Source of the DNA: Paenibacillus alkalitolerans | GTDB taxonomy: Bacteria; Bacillota; Bacilli; Paenibacillales; YIM-B00363 | DNA length: 64,000 nucleotides | Reading direction: 5' to 3' | NCBI RefSeq assembly: GCF_016482785.1 | Contig: NZ_JAEMXM010000004.1 | Location: forward strand, 284,227 to 348,226 | Part shown: piece by piece, positions 1 through 8,410 of the stretch | Layout of the letters: the number at the start of each line of letters is the position of its first letter | Position numbering within the stretch: position 1 is the stretch's first letter | Translations under genes and position numbers: made by a program | The notes under the pieces: generated by a model | Told to the model about the DNA's origin: nothing | Seen by the model: the letters and a program-made list of their open reading frames with translations, nothing else | The model's database searches: none

Positions 1-277
1 GTTGTTCGAAGGGCTGTATTCCGCCGGCGAGTACAAAACCGCCACCAAGGTCGATCTCGTGAGACTGCTGCTTCGTCACAACGGGGTTTCGTCCGCGTGG
101 ATGGTAGGCGACCGCTCCTCGGACGTGGAGGCCGGAGCGGGGAACGGACTTACCGTAATCGGCTGCGACTATGCCGAATTCGGCGTCTCGGCATCGGAGC
201 TCGACGGCGCCGACATCCGTATTCGTACGTTTCCGGAATTGCTGGCTTTGCTTAAAATTGAAGAAGAAGGGGCGTAA
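1..277 (+). CDS. HAD-family hydrolase, C-terminal part (phosphoglycolate phosphatase-like)
   Basis: Only the last 91 or so residues are inside the window; the frame is open to base 2 and the true start lies upstream. The segment GDRSSDVEAG near the middle is HAD motif IV, whose acidic residues hold the catalytic Mg2+ in haloacid-dehalogenase phosphatases. The spacing from this motif to the C-terminus (about 50 residues, ending in a predicted Rossmann strand and helix) fits the phosphoglycolate phosphatase/PpaX-type subgroup. The nucleophile motif DxDxT is not in the window, so substrate cannot be judged. It converges on the YheC/YheD operon with only 13 bases between the stop codons. Confidence 0.8.
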   Translation, partial: LFEGLYSAGEYKTATKVDLVRLLLRHNGVSSAWMVGDRSSDVEAGAGNGLTVIGCDYAEFGVSASELDGADIRIRTFPELLALLKIEEEGA

Positions 278-290
278 ACCGGCGGCACGG

Positions 291-1403
291 TTACGCCTCT
301 TCTTCTTTTTGTTTCTTCTTAGACGACTGATACAAATAGAGAGCGTATTCCAGAGGGCGGACGATCGCCTTTCGGTACGTTTCCCTCTCGCCGATCATGC
401 GAAAAACTTCCCGGGCGGGTTTCGGATTTACTTCCAATAACCAGGCGCGGCCGTTCCGGTCGACCGCCACGTCCAGCGCCAGTTCGCACATCTCTTTAAA
501 ATGGCTCTCCAGCCGTTTGACGACGCGCATTCCCAACGAATGCACTTCCGACTCAACCTCCGCCGCTCTTTTCGCGTCAGGGAACGTTACGCGAAGAAGA
601 CGCTGCACCCTTACGGCTTTCCCGCCCCCATGCAAATTGGATGTTACGCTCCTGGCGGCTCCGATCCGGCCGGCGCATCCGCTCGCTTCCCAAGCGCCGT
701 CGCCGTTTTTTTGCATCAGCAGCCGGTAATCATGCACCCTCCCGCTGGGCAGCGTCAAGTCGATGCCTTGCTGCATCAAGCAGCCGTTCGTCAACCCCAA
801 TCGTCTTAATGCGGCCTGCACTCCGGAGAGAGATGTCCGGCGCGTCGGAAGTATGCGCCTACTTTTGTCGCGTCCCCGAAGCGAGTACATGTCTTTGCCC
901 AACCGTTTAATACAGATGACGCCCCGGCCGCCGGTTCCGTTGATCGGCTTCACGAACACGACCGGGTGCGTCCGGGTAAACTTGGCGAGCTCTTGCTCGC
1001 GATATGCGGCTGTGACCGGCAAAGACTTGCGAATCGCTTCATCTTTCCAAAGAAGCTGATGAATCGCCCACTTGTTCGCAAGCGGGCGGTTCATGTACAG
1101 CAGATTTCCGTATTTCGCGCGAAATTCTCTAAGCTTCTTAAATCGCGGCGTATTTTGGTACCGGCAGCGGTCGAACACGACGTCGGGAAACTCTCTCCAG
1201 CTTCGGGTCCAAACGGACCGTTTCGTGTCGTAGACATGAGCGTAAATGCGGGTTCCCGCCCCGTTCACGTCTTCCGGAGTGAAGACATAGGCATCGATGT
1301 CCATCTTCTTGGCTTCGCTCAACAGCCTGCTGAAGAACGCCCGCTCCTCGATTCGGTTTCCGTTTAAATACAATGCCATGACGCCGAGCGTCATTTGCGA
1401 CAT
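291..1403 (-). CDS. YheC/YheD family ATP-grasp protein (fifth of five)
   Basis: A 370-residue ATP-grasp protein of the YheC/YheD type, a family reported as endospore coat-associated in Bacillus. FVKPINGTGGRGV at about residues 150-162 is the nucleotide-binding loop; MQQGIDL (about 240) and the C-terminal ELALDVAVD...WLLEVNPKP (about 306-333) carry the metal-binding Glu/Asn of ATP-grasp enzymes. The start is set by GGGGAGGA seven bases upstream of ATG at 1403; a longer open frame reaching 1589 lacks a ribosome site. The ATG shares one base with the stop of the preceding gene (TGATG), implying translational coupling. The C-terminus is lysine/glutamate rich. The substrate is unknown. This copy is the most divergent of the five. 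Confidence 0.85.
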   Translation of the reverse strand: MSQMTLGVMALYLNGNRIEERAFFSRLLSEAKKMDIDAYVFTPEDVNGAGTRIYAHVYDTKRSVWTRSWREFPDVVFDRCRYQNTPRFKKLREFRAKYGNLLYMNRPLANKWAIHQLLWKDEAIRKSLPVTAAYREQELAKFTRTHPVVFVKPINGTGGRGVICIKRLGKDMYSLRGRDKSRRILPTRRTSLSGVQAALRRLGLTNGCLMQQGIDLTLPSGRVHDYRLLMQKNGDGAWEASGCAGRIGAARSVTSNLHGGGKAVRVQRLLRVTFPDAKRAAEVESEVHSLGMRVVKRLESHFKEMCELALDVAVDRNGRAWLLEVNPKPAREVFRMIGERETYRKAIVRPLEYALYLYQSSKKKQKEEEA

Positions 1404-2596
1404 CAACCATTCCTCCCCTTGGATCGTAAGTGGGAGTGTCCTTGAAACGGAAACTGCGATTGGACGTCCGCCCGGGAGCTTGGCTGATGCACGAGGTATT
1501 TCCAGTAGTGGACAAGACGGCGAAGCGACAGCTTTCGTATATGCGGTTCGTCGAATTTCATCGGTTTGGAGTTCGCCTCGAAAAACCACAGCTTCCCCGA
1601 AGTATCCACCCCTATGTCCATCGACATTTCACCCAGAAGATGTCCGGATCCCTTCTCGATCTGGGAAGCAAGCATCAGCGCGGTCGCCTTCGCTTTCTTC
1701 AATATCCGCTTGCTTGTTGAAGCGCCGAACACTCCGGTCAACAGCTTTTCGGGGTTGTCGATCGATCCGCCGCGCGGAACGTGCGTCGTGATGCTTGAAG
1801 CGCCTGCGACTCTTGCTCCGACCCCGGAAATTTTCCATACGCCTTTTGAATTTTTTTGAACGAGGGCGCGCAGATCGAACGGGCGCCCTCCTGAACTGAC
1901 TAAATCAATGCCTTGCTGGGCGATATATTCTTTCCCGTTGATGTGATGGGTTACCGCGTCGTATAACCGGCTGATGTTGGCGTATCTGTCCGATACCGTG
2001 TTCTCTCCGCTTTGATAGTAGGTCAGACGGTATTCCGTCGCGCCCTTGCGCGTGTGCAGCCTTTGAATCTTCATGATGCCCTTGCCGGCTTTGCCCTTCA
2101 CCGGCTTTAAATAAACAACCCGGTGTTTGCGCAGCATTCGCGTCAATCCGCCGATCCCGGACAGCTTCTCCGTTTCCGGAATGTGCTGCCGGGTCGACTT
2201 GCTGCCGTGAAGCCATTGGAACAAACTCCACTTGCTGAAAAATGACGGGTTAAAGAATTGAATGTCGGGACGCTTGAGACAATCTTGGATGAGCCGCTGC
2301 ACCTCCGGCTGCTGTTCGAACTTCCGGTACGGAATCCGGTTGTAAACGACGTTCGGGAACGGATATTCGCCGGTCGCCCACTTCTTTTTGCCGCCGACGT
2401 ATTTGTATCCCTTTATTTTATCGCTATCCAATCGAAGGTCGTCGTGAGCGACGATGTAAGCCGTCACTCCTTCTTTGGAAGCGGTGCGCAGCAAATCGGC
2501 GAAATTATCACGATTTCCGCGGAATATCCTCGATTTGTCGCGATACGTCAAGATGGCGACGACCGGCATTTTCGTTTCGCCAGTAAGAGGATTCAT
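1403..2596 (-). CDS. YheC/YheD family ATP-grasp protein (fourth of five)
   Basis: A 397-residue short-form (YheC-like) ATP-grasp protein. The N-terminus PVVAILTYRDK resembles the first strand of the family; RVVYLKPVKGKAGKG is the ATP-binding loop, YIAQQGIDLVSSGGRPFDLRALVQK is a family signature and WFFEANSKP contains the metal ligands. The ATG at 2596 directly follows the TAG of the upstream gene (TAGATG) and has a GGGGG Shine-Dalgarno run 9-10 bases upstream; an internal Met at residue 10 is a less likely start. It overlaps the next gene by one base. The C-terminal 20 or so residues (rich in Q, S, H) are not part of the conserved fold. Paralogue of its four neighbours. Confidence 0.87.
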   Translation of the reverse strand: MNPLTGETKMPVVAILTYRDKSRIFRGNRDNFADLLRTASKEGVTAYIVAHDDLRLDSDKIKGYKYVGGKKKWATGEYPFPNVVYNRIPYRKFEQQPEVQRLIQDCLKRPDIQFFNPSFFSKWSLFQWLHGSKSTRQHIPETEKLSGIGGLTRMLRKHRVVYLKPVKGKAGKGIMKIQRLHTRKGATEYRLTYYQSGENTVSDRYANISRLYDAVTHHINGKEYIAQQGIDLVSSGGRPFDLRALVQKNSKGVWKISGVGARVAGASSITTHVPRGGSIDNPEKLLTGVFGASTSKRILKKAKATALMLASQIEKGSGHLLGEMSMDIGVDTSGKLWFFEANSKPMKFDEPHIRKLSLRRLVHYWKYLVHQPSSRADVQSQFPFQGHSHLRSKGRNG

Positions 2597-3967
2597 CTAA
2601 GAATTCCCCCTCTTGCGAAATTTCGCCAGGTACAGGCAGTGTTGAAACAGCAAATGTAAAGTATCTCGCCCTTCTTCTTTAAGAGACGGGTGTTTGAATA
2701 TCGAACGTCCGGGCTTGGAATTTGCCTCGAACATCCAGACGTGCTCATCCGTGTCGATCCCCAGATCGAAACCCAATTCGCCGATATGATGGCGGTAATT
2801 GCGCTGAATCGCTTCCGCCAGTTTAATGGAAACGCCTTTCATGCGCGCCAACACTTCGCCGCTTCTCCCGCCGAACACCCGGGACAGCGCCTGCTCAGGA
2901 GTCATTAGCGTGCCTCCGTTCTTAATATGAGTCGTCACGCTTCCTTTGCCCGCTTTCTTCGCGCCGATCCCGGCTACAATCCAATCGTTCAAACCGTTGC
3001 GGACGAGGTGAAAGCGGAAATCGATCGGGCTGTCGTCGATTTCAACGAGGCGTACGCCCTGCTGCGCGACGTAATTGCGCAGCCGCCCCCTGCGCAATCC
3101 GAGCATCTTGACGAGAGCCGAATACTTCTGGTACCGGAGCAGCACGTTGCCGCCGTTGCGTCTGAATCGCGCGAAATACCCTTTGCTGGGAGCGTACGTA
3201 ATCCGGTAAATGCCTTTGCCGAGCGAACCGTGCGTCGGTTTCAAATATATGAACCGGTGGCGTTCCAGCATCTCCTGCAGCTTTTCCGGCGTCGGATTTA
3301 TGACCGATTCCGGAACGTGTTTGTACGCGTCATCGTCTTCCAACAGCCTGTAGACGTCCCATTTATTAAAGAAGCTCCAGTTGAAAACGGGAATGTTCCG
3401 GCGGAGAAACTTCGATTTCAACGATTCCATGGAGGAGGATACATCCGCGCTGCGGCTCGCAAGACGGTTGTATACGACATCGGGAAGAGGCACCGTCCGC
3501 CGTGTCCAGCCCCCTTCCGGGTTGATGAAATAACCGAAAACCGTTTCATTATCCCAATTGATGTCGCGCGGGGTAAAAGCGAAATAGTAAGCTTTCTTAT
3601 TGCCTGCTTGCAAATATGCGCGAATCAAGCCGGTCCGGGTACCGAAAGGCCGGTTGCCGCCGAACCCTCCGCTCGTCAAAATGCCGATCAACGGCCCCAA
3701 CCTGACCGAGTTCCCGTTGTCGTTGGAAGCTAAATATAAGCTTCCGATTTTCGGCGCGCGGATCGCATCCTTGATGATCAACGGCAAATACATATGTTTC
3801 CCGCTGCGCCTTAGCGGCTTCCATTGCGCCGTAACCGATTTGCCGCCGAGGCGTACGTCAACCGTGCGTCTTCCCCGCAATCTCAATTGCTTGGCAAGAG
3901 CGGAAGTGACATACACGGTTTTCTCGGTCTTCCGGGTCCAATGGATTTTACTTAACGTCACACTCAT
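2597..3967 (-). CDS. YheC/YheD family ATP-grasp protein, long form (third of five)
   Basis: A 456-residue long-form (YheD-like) protein. About 90 residues at the N-terminus form an extra beta-rich domain absent from the short paralogues, ending at LGPLIGILTSG where the common core begins. The core has RFIYLKPTHGSLGKGIYRI (ATP loop), YVAQQGVRL plus PIDFRFHLVRNG, and HIGELGFDLGIDTDEHVWMFEANSKPGRSIF. Its start overlaps the stop of the preceding gene by four bases (ATGA), so expression is probably coupled. The long and short forms alternate in the first four genes of the operon, suggesting duplication of a long-short pair. Confidence 0.87.
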   Translation of the reverse strand: MSVTLSKIHWTRKTEKTVYVTSALAKQLRLRGRRTVDVRLGGKSVTAQWKPLRRSGKHMYLPLIIKDAIRAPKIGSLYLASNDNGNSVRLGPLIGILTSGGFGGNRPFGTRTGLIRAYLQAGNKKAYYFAFTPRDINWDNETVFGYFINPEGGWTRRTVPLPDVVYNRLASRSADVSSSMESLKSKFLRRNIPVFNWSFFNKWDVYRLLEDDDAYKHVPESVINPTPEKLQEMLERHRFIYLKPTHGSLGKGIYRITYAPSKGYFARFRRNGGNVLLRYQKYSALVKMLGLRRGRLRNYVAQQGVRLVEIDDSPIDFRFHLVRNGLNDWIVAGIGAKKAGKGSVTTHIKNGGTLMTPEQALSRVFGGRSGEVLARMKGVSIKLAEAIQRNYRHHIGELGFDLGIDTDEHVWMFEANSKPGRSIFKHPSLKEEGRDTLHLLFQHCLYLAKFRKRGNS

Positions 3968-5121
3968 GTTTTATGTCCTCCCAGTTGCCGGTCCAATACA
4001 TACCGCGCGTAACGGATCGGCGATGTTACAGCTGCGACCCGCACGTTCTTGTCGCCGATTCGTCTGAATGACGAACGTCCCGGTTTGGAGTTTGCTTCTA
4101 GCACCCAGACGCGACCGAGCCGGTCGATGCCGAAATCGATACCGAGCTCCACAAGCGGACCGTGTCTTTGTTCCAGTACCGGAGGGATGGCCAATGCCAG
4201 TTCGTGAATGGATTCAAGCACCGATGCCGCCTTCTCCTCGCCGTACTCCCGGATCAGGAACGGTATGGCGTCGCCTGCGCTTCCTCCGCCGTGCAAATTG
4301 GAAGTGAGGCTGCCCGGCGGTCCGAAGCGAACGGCCGTACCGGTTACGGTCCAGCTCCCGTCTCCCGATTTTTGCGCAAGCGCCCGGACATCGAACGGTA
4401 TGCCTCCATCGGTCGCGAGCTGCAAATACTGCTGGATCAAGTAAGTGCGTCCTCTGGTGACGCGGGCGATCCATTGAAACAAATCTTTGGTTCTTATGAA
4501 CCGGCGTCGGAACTGCCGGTTGAATCCGTCCCGTCCGCATACCTCGAACAAACCCGGGCGAACGCAGGACACCCTCATCACTCCTTTGCCGTGAGTGCCG
4601 CCGTGAGGCTTCAACACAAACGCTCCATACTCATTCAACCAAGACAATGCTGTCGAATGGCTTCGGTACAACTCGGTTCGGGGGAGCGCCTCGGCTATCT
4701 TTTCATCGTCTTTAAGCATTTGATACACATCCCACTTGCCGGTGAGTCCGAGGTTTAGCAGCTTAACTCCCGGAATGGATAACAATTTGGAAATTTGCGA
4801 TTTGTACCACAGATATTGTTGACGGGTGCGGAAGAAAGCCCGGTCGTAAATAACGGACGGCAATGGGAAGCTTCGGCGAATCCATGTTTTATTGACGTGG
4901 TTATATGCGAATGCGCGGACCGTCCGGCTTTTCCAATCGATCCAATCGGGCGAAAACACATATACTTTTATGCCGATGCGCCGTCCGGCAACCGAAAGCC
5001 GTCGGAAGAACGCACTTTCCGCGAACGGAACGGCGCCCCCGGTGCGGCGCACCAAAATGCCGACATAGCCTTTCGATTCCTTAATGGAACGCACTTCTAA
5101 TGCCTCCTTACCCGTCGTCAC
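3964..5121 (-). CDS. YheC/YheD family ATP-grasp protein (second of five)
   Basis: A 385-residue short-form YheC/YheD protein. YVGILVRRTGGAVPFAE opens the core; GAFVLKPHGGTHGKGVMRV is the nucleotide-binding loop, LIQQYLQLATDGGIPFDVRALAQK is the family signature (a QQYL variant of the usual QQGI), and VELGIDFGIDRLGRVWVLEANSKPGRSSFRRIG carries the acidic metal ligands. Start and stop both overlap neighbouring genes by four bases, so it sits in the middle of a tightly packed operon. About 15 residues before YVGIL are unique to this copy. Substrate unknown; a role on or near the spore coat is inferred from the family only. Confidence 0.87.
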   Translation of the reverse strand: MTTGKEALEVRSIKESKGYVGILVRRTGGAVPFAESAFFRRLSVAGRRIGIKVYVFSPDWIDWKSRTVRAFAYNHVNKTWIRRSFPLPSVIYDRAFFRTRQQYLWYKSQISKLLSIPGVKLLNLGLTGKWDVYQMLKDDEKIAEALPRTELYRSHSTALSWLNEYGAFVLKPHGGTHGKGVMRVSCVRPGLFEVCGRDGFNRQFRRRFIRTKDLFQWIARVTRGRTYLIQQYLQLATDGGIPFDVRALAQKSGDGSWTVTGTAVRFGPPGSLTSNLHGGGSAGDAIPFLIREYGEEKAASVLESIHELALAIPPVLEQRHGPLVELGIDFGIDRLGRVWVLEANSKPGRSSFRRIGDKNVRVAAVTSPIRYARYVLDRQLGGHKT

Positions 5122-6488
5122 AGTTTTGTCAGATGGCGAGCGTATTGCACAAGCAGCTTGACCGACGGTCTGATCTTCCCTTCGGATAACTGCGTGTTGT
5201 CGTTTTTGGACGGTTTGGAATTCACTTCAAGCAGCCACACTTTACCCGAACGGTCCAGCGCCAAGTCGACTCCGAGTTCGCCGAAATGGGCGTTGATCGT
5301 CGATTCCACGCCTTTGGCGATCGTAAGCGCCGCCGTACGCAACGCCGCAAGAGCGACGGTTCGCCTTCCGGAGGGAATGTTGGATTTGAGTATGGCCTGC
5401 TTGGCTTGGATAATAGTGCCGCCCTTTGCCAAGTTGGATACGAAATGATTCGGTCCCGCAATGCGGCCCACGATCGACGTAACGTCCCATGCGCCGGAAA
5501 GCCCTTTTTGCACGAGAGCCCGGAAATCCACGGGCCTCCCCCCGACGTAAGCGATGGTAAGTCCTTGTTGGATCTGGAACTTCTGCATTTTGAGACGTGG
5601 GGCCACCGTAGAATGCAATTTCGCGAGCGACGGGAACACCACTTTACGGGTCCCGTTCAGTTCGCTGAAGTGGCAAGCGAAAGTCCCGGTCTCGGTTTTC
5701 GTGACGCGGATGATGCCTTTGCCCAACGATCCCCGTATCGGCTTCAGAAATACGGTGCGGTATTTGGCGCACATCGATTTAAGCGTATCGACGCCCGAAT
5801 ACGGGTGGGATTCCGGCAATAGCGCGTGAAGAGAGGCATCTTTCCGCAATGCGGCGAACACTTCCGTTTTGTCCAGATATTTTTCATTGAAAATACTTGT
5901 GCCGTACCTCGATTTCGTTTCTTTAAAAAACTTTTGCACCTTCGGATGATTTTCGAGCTTTCGGGTCGTCAATCGATTGTGAAGCACGTCCGGCGCGGGA
6001 AAAACACCTTTTCTCCATCCGCCCGCATACGTCCATCCTTCCACCGTCCCATGACTTGTTCCGATACCGCCCGGCGGGAAAAAATAAACGAAAGCACCTT
6101 GCTGCAAGGAAGCGTCGACCAGCTCGCGGCAAAACGCCGTAATATTCCCGAACGGACGGTCCGGTTCTTGGGGGAAGGCTCGGGAGACGATTACGCCGAT
6201 CAGGGGGCCGACCTGAATCGATTGGCTGCCCGGCCGGTATGCGACCCGCAGCGGCGCGCCGGGGCGGACCCCCATCTTTTCGACCAAGGACTCGCTCATA
6301 CGGAGTTGACCGGAACGGTTTATCGGAATGACCCGCACATAAGTCTTGAAGGCGCCGAATCGGAAATTTACGGACTGGTTGTGCGGAATATTCCATTTCT
6401 TGATCAAACTTTCGCTTATGCACACCGTCTGTTCGTCGCCGAACAAACCGGAGCGCAAGATGTGAACGATCACCTTACTGTTTGTCAT
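5118..6488 (-). CDS. YheC/YheD family ATP-grasp protein, long form (first of five)
   Basis: First gene of the five-gene operon, 456 residues, long form. The first 95 or so residues are a separate beta-rich domain with weak internal duplication (two segments of the type L-x-x-S-L-x-x-K followed by a P-G/P-H turn). The core starts at VGPLIGVIVSR; RTVFLKPIRGSLGKGIIRV is the ATP loop, IQQGLTIAYVGGRPVDFRALVQKG the signature, and HFGELGVDLALDRSGKVWLLEVNSKPSKND the metal site. AAGGAG lies six bases upstream of ATG. It overlaps the second gene by four bases. The operon promoter must lie in the 190 bases before 6682; a weak sigma-K-like candidate is listed separately. Confidence 0.87.
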   Translation of the reverse strand: MTNSKVIVHILRSGLFGDEQTVCISESLIKKWNIPHNQSVNFRFGAFKTYVRVIPINRSGQLRMSESLVEKMGVRPGAPLRVAYRPGSQSIQVGPLIGVIVSRAFPQEPDRPFGNITAFCRELVDASLQQGAFVYFFPPGGIGTSHGTVEGWTYAGGWRKGVFPAPDVLHNRLTTRKLENHPKVQKFFKETKSRYGTSIFNEKYLDKTEVFAALRKDASLHALLPESHPYSGVDTLKSMCAKYRTVFLKPIRGSLGKGIIRVTKTETGTFACHFSELNGTRKVVFPSLAKLHSTVAPRLKMQKFQIQQGLTIAYVGGRPVDFRALVQKGLSGAWDVTSIVGRIAGPNHFVSNLAKGGTIIQAKQAILKSNIPSGRRTVALAALRTAALTIAKGVESTINAHFGELGVDLALDRSGKVWLLEVNSKPSKNDNTQLSEGKIRPSVKLLVQYARHLTKL

Positions 6489-6533
6489 TTCGGTCTCCTT
6501 CCGACCGCGAGGCGTCGACGCAAAGAACTACAA

Positions 6534-6561
6534 CATCATATGAGGGCGAAAAGTCTTAGGT
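6534..6561 (-). promoter_or_regulatory. possible sigma-K-like promoter of the YheC/YheD operon
   Basis: On the minus strand ACC (6559-6561) is followed after 16 bases by CATATGATG (6534-6542), close to the mother-cell sigma-K pattern of an AC-containing -35 and CATAnnnTA -10. The last base of the -10 does not match. It lies about 45 bases before the first start codon. This is pattern matching only. Confidence 0.27.
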
Positions 6562-6681
6562 GAATGGCTGAGAAAGTTGGGCGTTCGCACATCCTCCCGT
6601 AAAATCGCGGAAAAGTTCATATTTCGGAGGCCCGTCTCATAAGTTGGAATATATATTCCCGTACGAAGGAGATGAGCCGCT

Positions 6682-6954
6682 GTGAATGCCACGAAGAATG
6701 TTATTTACATGAGCGCCGCGTTGGGGATGCTCATTTATGCCGTGCCGCGTCTGTATGCCGGACAAGGCTTCACGCTGCCGACGATCTTTAGCGTCACCTG
6801 GATCGCGTTCGCGCTGATCATCATTGCCGCGCACCTCCACTCGATTTTGCGCGTGGACGAAGAGACGGACGCACAGCTTACGCGCGTGAAGAAGTTTCGC
6901 CGGCGCCAACTGGCACAAGCGATCGAGCGCGCCCTCGTCCGCCGCGGGCAGTAA
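6682..6954 (+). CDS. small two-helix membrane protein
   Basis: A 90-residue protein starting at GTG with AAGGAG ten bases upstream. Two hydrophobic segments, about residues 6-22 (VIYMSAALGMLIYAV) and 34-50 (IFSVTWIAFALIIIAAHL), are followed by a charged, arginine-rich cytoplasmic tail (RVKKFRRRQLAQAIERALVRR). No enzyme motif is visible and I do not recognise the family. It is divergent from the YheC/YheD operon and followed by a strong terminator, so it is probably a single-gene transcript. Confidence 0.7.
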   Translation: MNATKNVIYMSAALGMLIYAVPRLYAGQGFTLPTIFSVTWIAFALIIIAAHLHSILRVDEETDAQLTRVKKFRRRQLAQAIERALVRRGQ

Positions 6955-7015
6955 CGCGTGTGCGGCTTGCCTGCGGCGCTGTCGCGGCCTGCGTTCGTTG
7001 CCGCGCGAAGCGGTT

Positions 7016-7047
7016 ACCTCCGGTTCGTTGTGAACCGGAGGTTTTTT
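7016..7047 (+). terminator. rho-independent terminator
   Basis: Perfect 11-bp stem ACCTCCGGTTC / GAACCGGAGGT with a 5-base loop, followed by five further T. It terminates the small membrane-protein gene. Confidence 0.9.
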
Positions 7048-7065
7048 GCGCCTGAAGATGGGCAG

Positions 7066-7264
7066 TAAGGTCAAAAATTGAGCTTATTCGTAGAAGTAGG
7101 GCCAATATTTGACCTTATTTCCAATCCGACAGCTTGTTCTTTGGCCAATACTGCGGAATAGGCGCAATTTCTGACCTTAATACTTCAATCCGTCCCCGAA
7201 GACCGGATGACAGGGTCAGATATGGACCTTATTCACATAAATAGGGTCAGAAATTGACCTTGTG
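7066..7264. repeat. phased palindromic repeat element 1 (five 23-bp copies)
   Basis: Five imperfect copies of a 23-bp near-palindrome start at 7066, 7097, 7159, 7211 and 7242 (steps 31, 62, 52, 31). Consensus is TAGGG at the left, CTTATT at the right and core GGTCAAnnnTTGACC. The linkers are not conserved. The same step pattern recurs at 35208 and, mirrored, at 61977. Apart from this element and the terminator at 7016 I see nothing else in the 383-base gap. Confidence 0.85.
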
Positions 7265-7337
7265 CGTTAAACGACCGCAACCGGCACGCACCGAAGCGCG
7301 TCTATAACTTAAATCTAAAAATAAGGAGCAACCGGAC

Positions 7338-8321
7338 GTGCCGTCAACCAGCATCAAGAGCAGAAATTTTCTGCTGTTTATTTCGATTTGTTTGTTTGCG
7401 TTAATAGCCGGCTGCGGCAGCGACCTTCATCGAGCGATTTCGGCCGGCGACGTCGACAACGTGAACGACAGCGGTACAGCTCAGGGGGATACCGAGGTTG
7501 AAGACGTCGCATTCCACGATTTCATCATCCCGGAGAGTTACCGGCTGAAGAGGAAGCTCGTACACGCCGCCGGCGAAGATAGCAGTTACATTCTTTACGA
7601 ATACGAGACGGAAGACTATTTGCCGTCTATCAACGAATGGTTGAGACACGAAGCGAAGCGCTTGGGCGGCAAAGTTATCGAACGGTATTCGTTCGACAGC
7701 AAATCAAGCATAGATATCATGATCGAATTCCCGTCAAAGACAGGGACAAGATTGATAAGCACATACACACCGAAATATATGGATAAGCAGCATGTGGTGA
7801 TCGAAGAAACATTATTCACGAAGCCTCTCAAAATAGACCAGGACTATGAAGACCATGCCCTCGTTATATTCACTCCCGATAAGGAAGGAAATATGACCGA
7901 ATCGTTCAAAGGGGAGTACTTCCATCAGCATACGGATGTTTTTGTGGTGTATTTTTTTTCGCAAGCATTTTTACAAGAGTTGGTTGAGGCGGGGAAGTAC
8001 GGTATCACAGAAGATGATATAGATTACGCTGTGGGATATTTTGACAAAAACGGCGAAGAGATCGACCCGTACAGCATTGGGGAGACAAACCCTCTCATAG
8101 CCGAGGAAAACAGAGATAAGTATACGTTCGGGATCCAACTGAAGAAGGATTTCCTGCCCGCCGAACCGTCGCAGCGAGAGAAGCTTTTATACGCATGGGC
8201 CAAGACGGTTTTAACCGGTGACAAAGCGGTATCGCACACTTATGACGGCACGGAAACAATCAATTTCCTTATAAAAGGCGGCGTGTTCAAGACATACAGT
8301 TTGAAGGAGCTTGCAGATTAG
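7338..8321 (+). CDS. lipoprotein of unknown function
   Basis: A 327-residue predicted lipoprotein. The N-terminus has basic residues, a hydrophobic run (FLLFISICLFALI) and a lipobox AGC at about residues 24-26, so the mature protein begins at Cys. The rest is soluble, rich in acidic residues and tyrosine, with no motif I recognise; the region from residue 70 to 160 (YRLKRKLVHAAGEDSSYILYEYETEDY onwards) may be one alpha/beta domain. GTG at 7338 is preceded by AAGGAG nine bases upstream. Codon use and spelling are more A/T-rich than the neighbours, a mild sign of a different history. It stands alone between repeat element 1 and ytoI. Confidence 0.75.
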   Translation: MPSTSIKSRNFLLFISICLFALIAGCGSDLHRAISAGDVDNVNDSGTAQGDTEVEDVAFHDFIIPESYRLKRKLVHAAGEDSSYILYEYETEDYLPSINEWLRHEAKRLGGKVIERYSFDSKSSIDIMIEFPSKTGTRLISTYTPKYMDKQHVVIEETLFTKPLKIDQDYEDHALVIFTPDKEGNMTESFKGEYFHQHTDVFVVYFFSQAFLQELVEAGKYGITEDDIDYAVGYFDKNGEEIDPYSIGETNPLIAEENRDKYTFGIQLKKDFLPAEPSQREKLLYAWAKTVLTGDKAVSHTYDGTETINFLIKGGVFKTYSLKELAD

Positions 8322-8410
8322 TAGAAAAACGTGCGGAATGTCCCGGCAGCAGGTATAATACAATATAACAGACTAATACAGAACAGCTACCGGGGTGAAA
8401 CAGACGCGCT

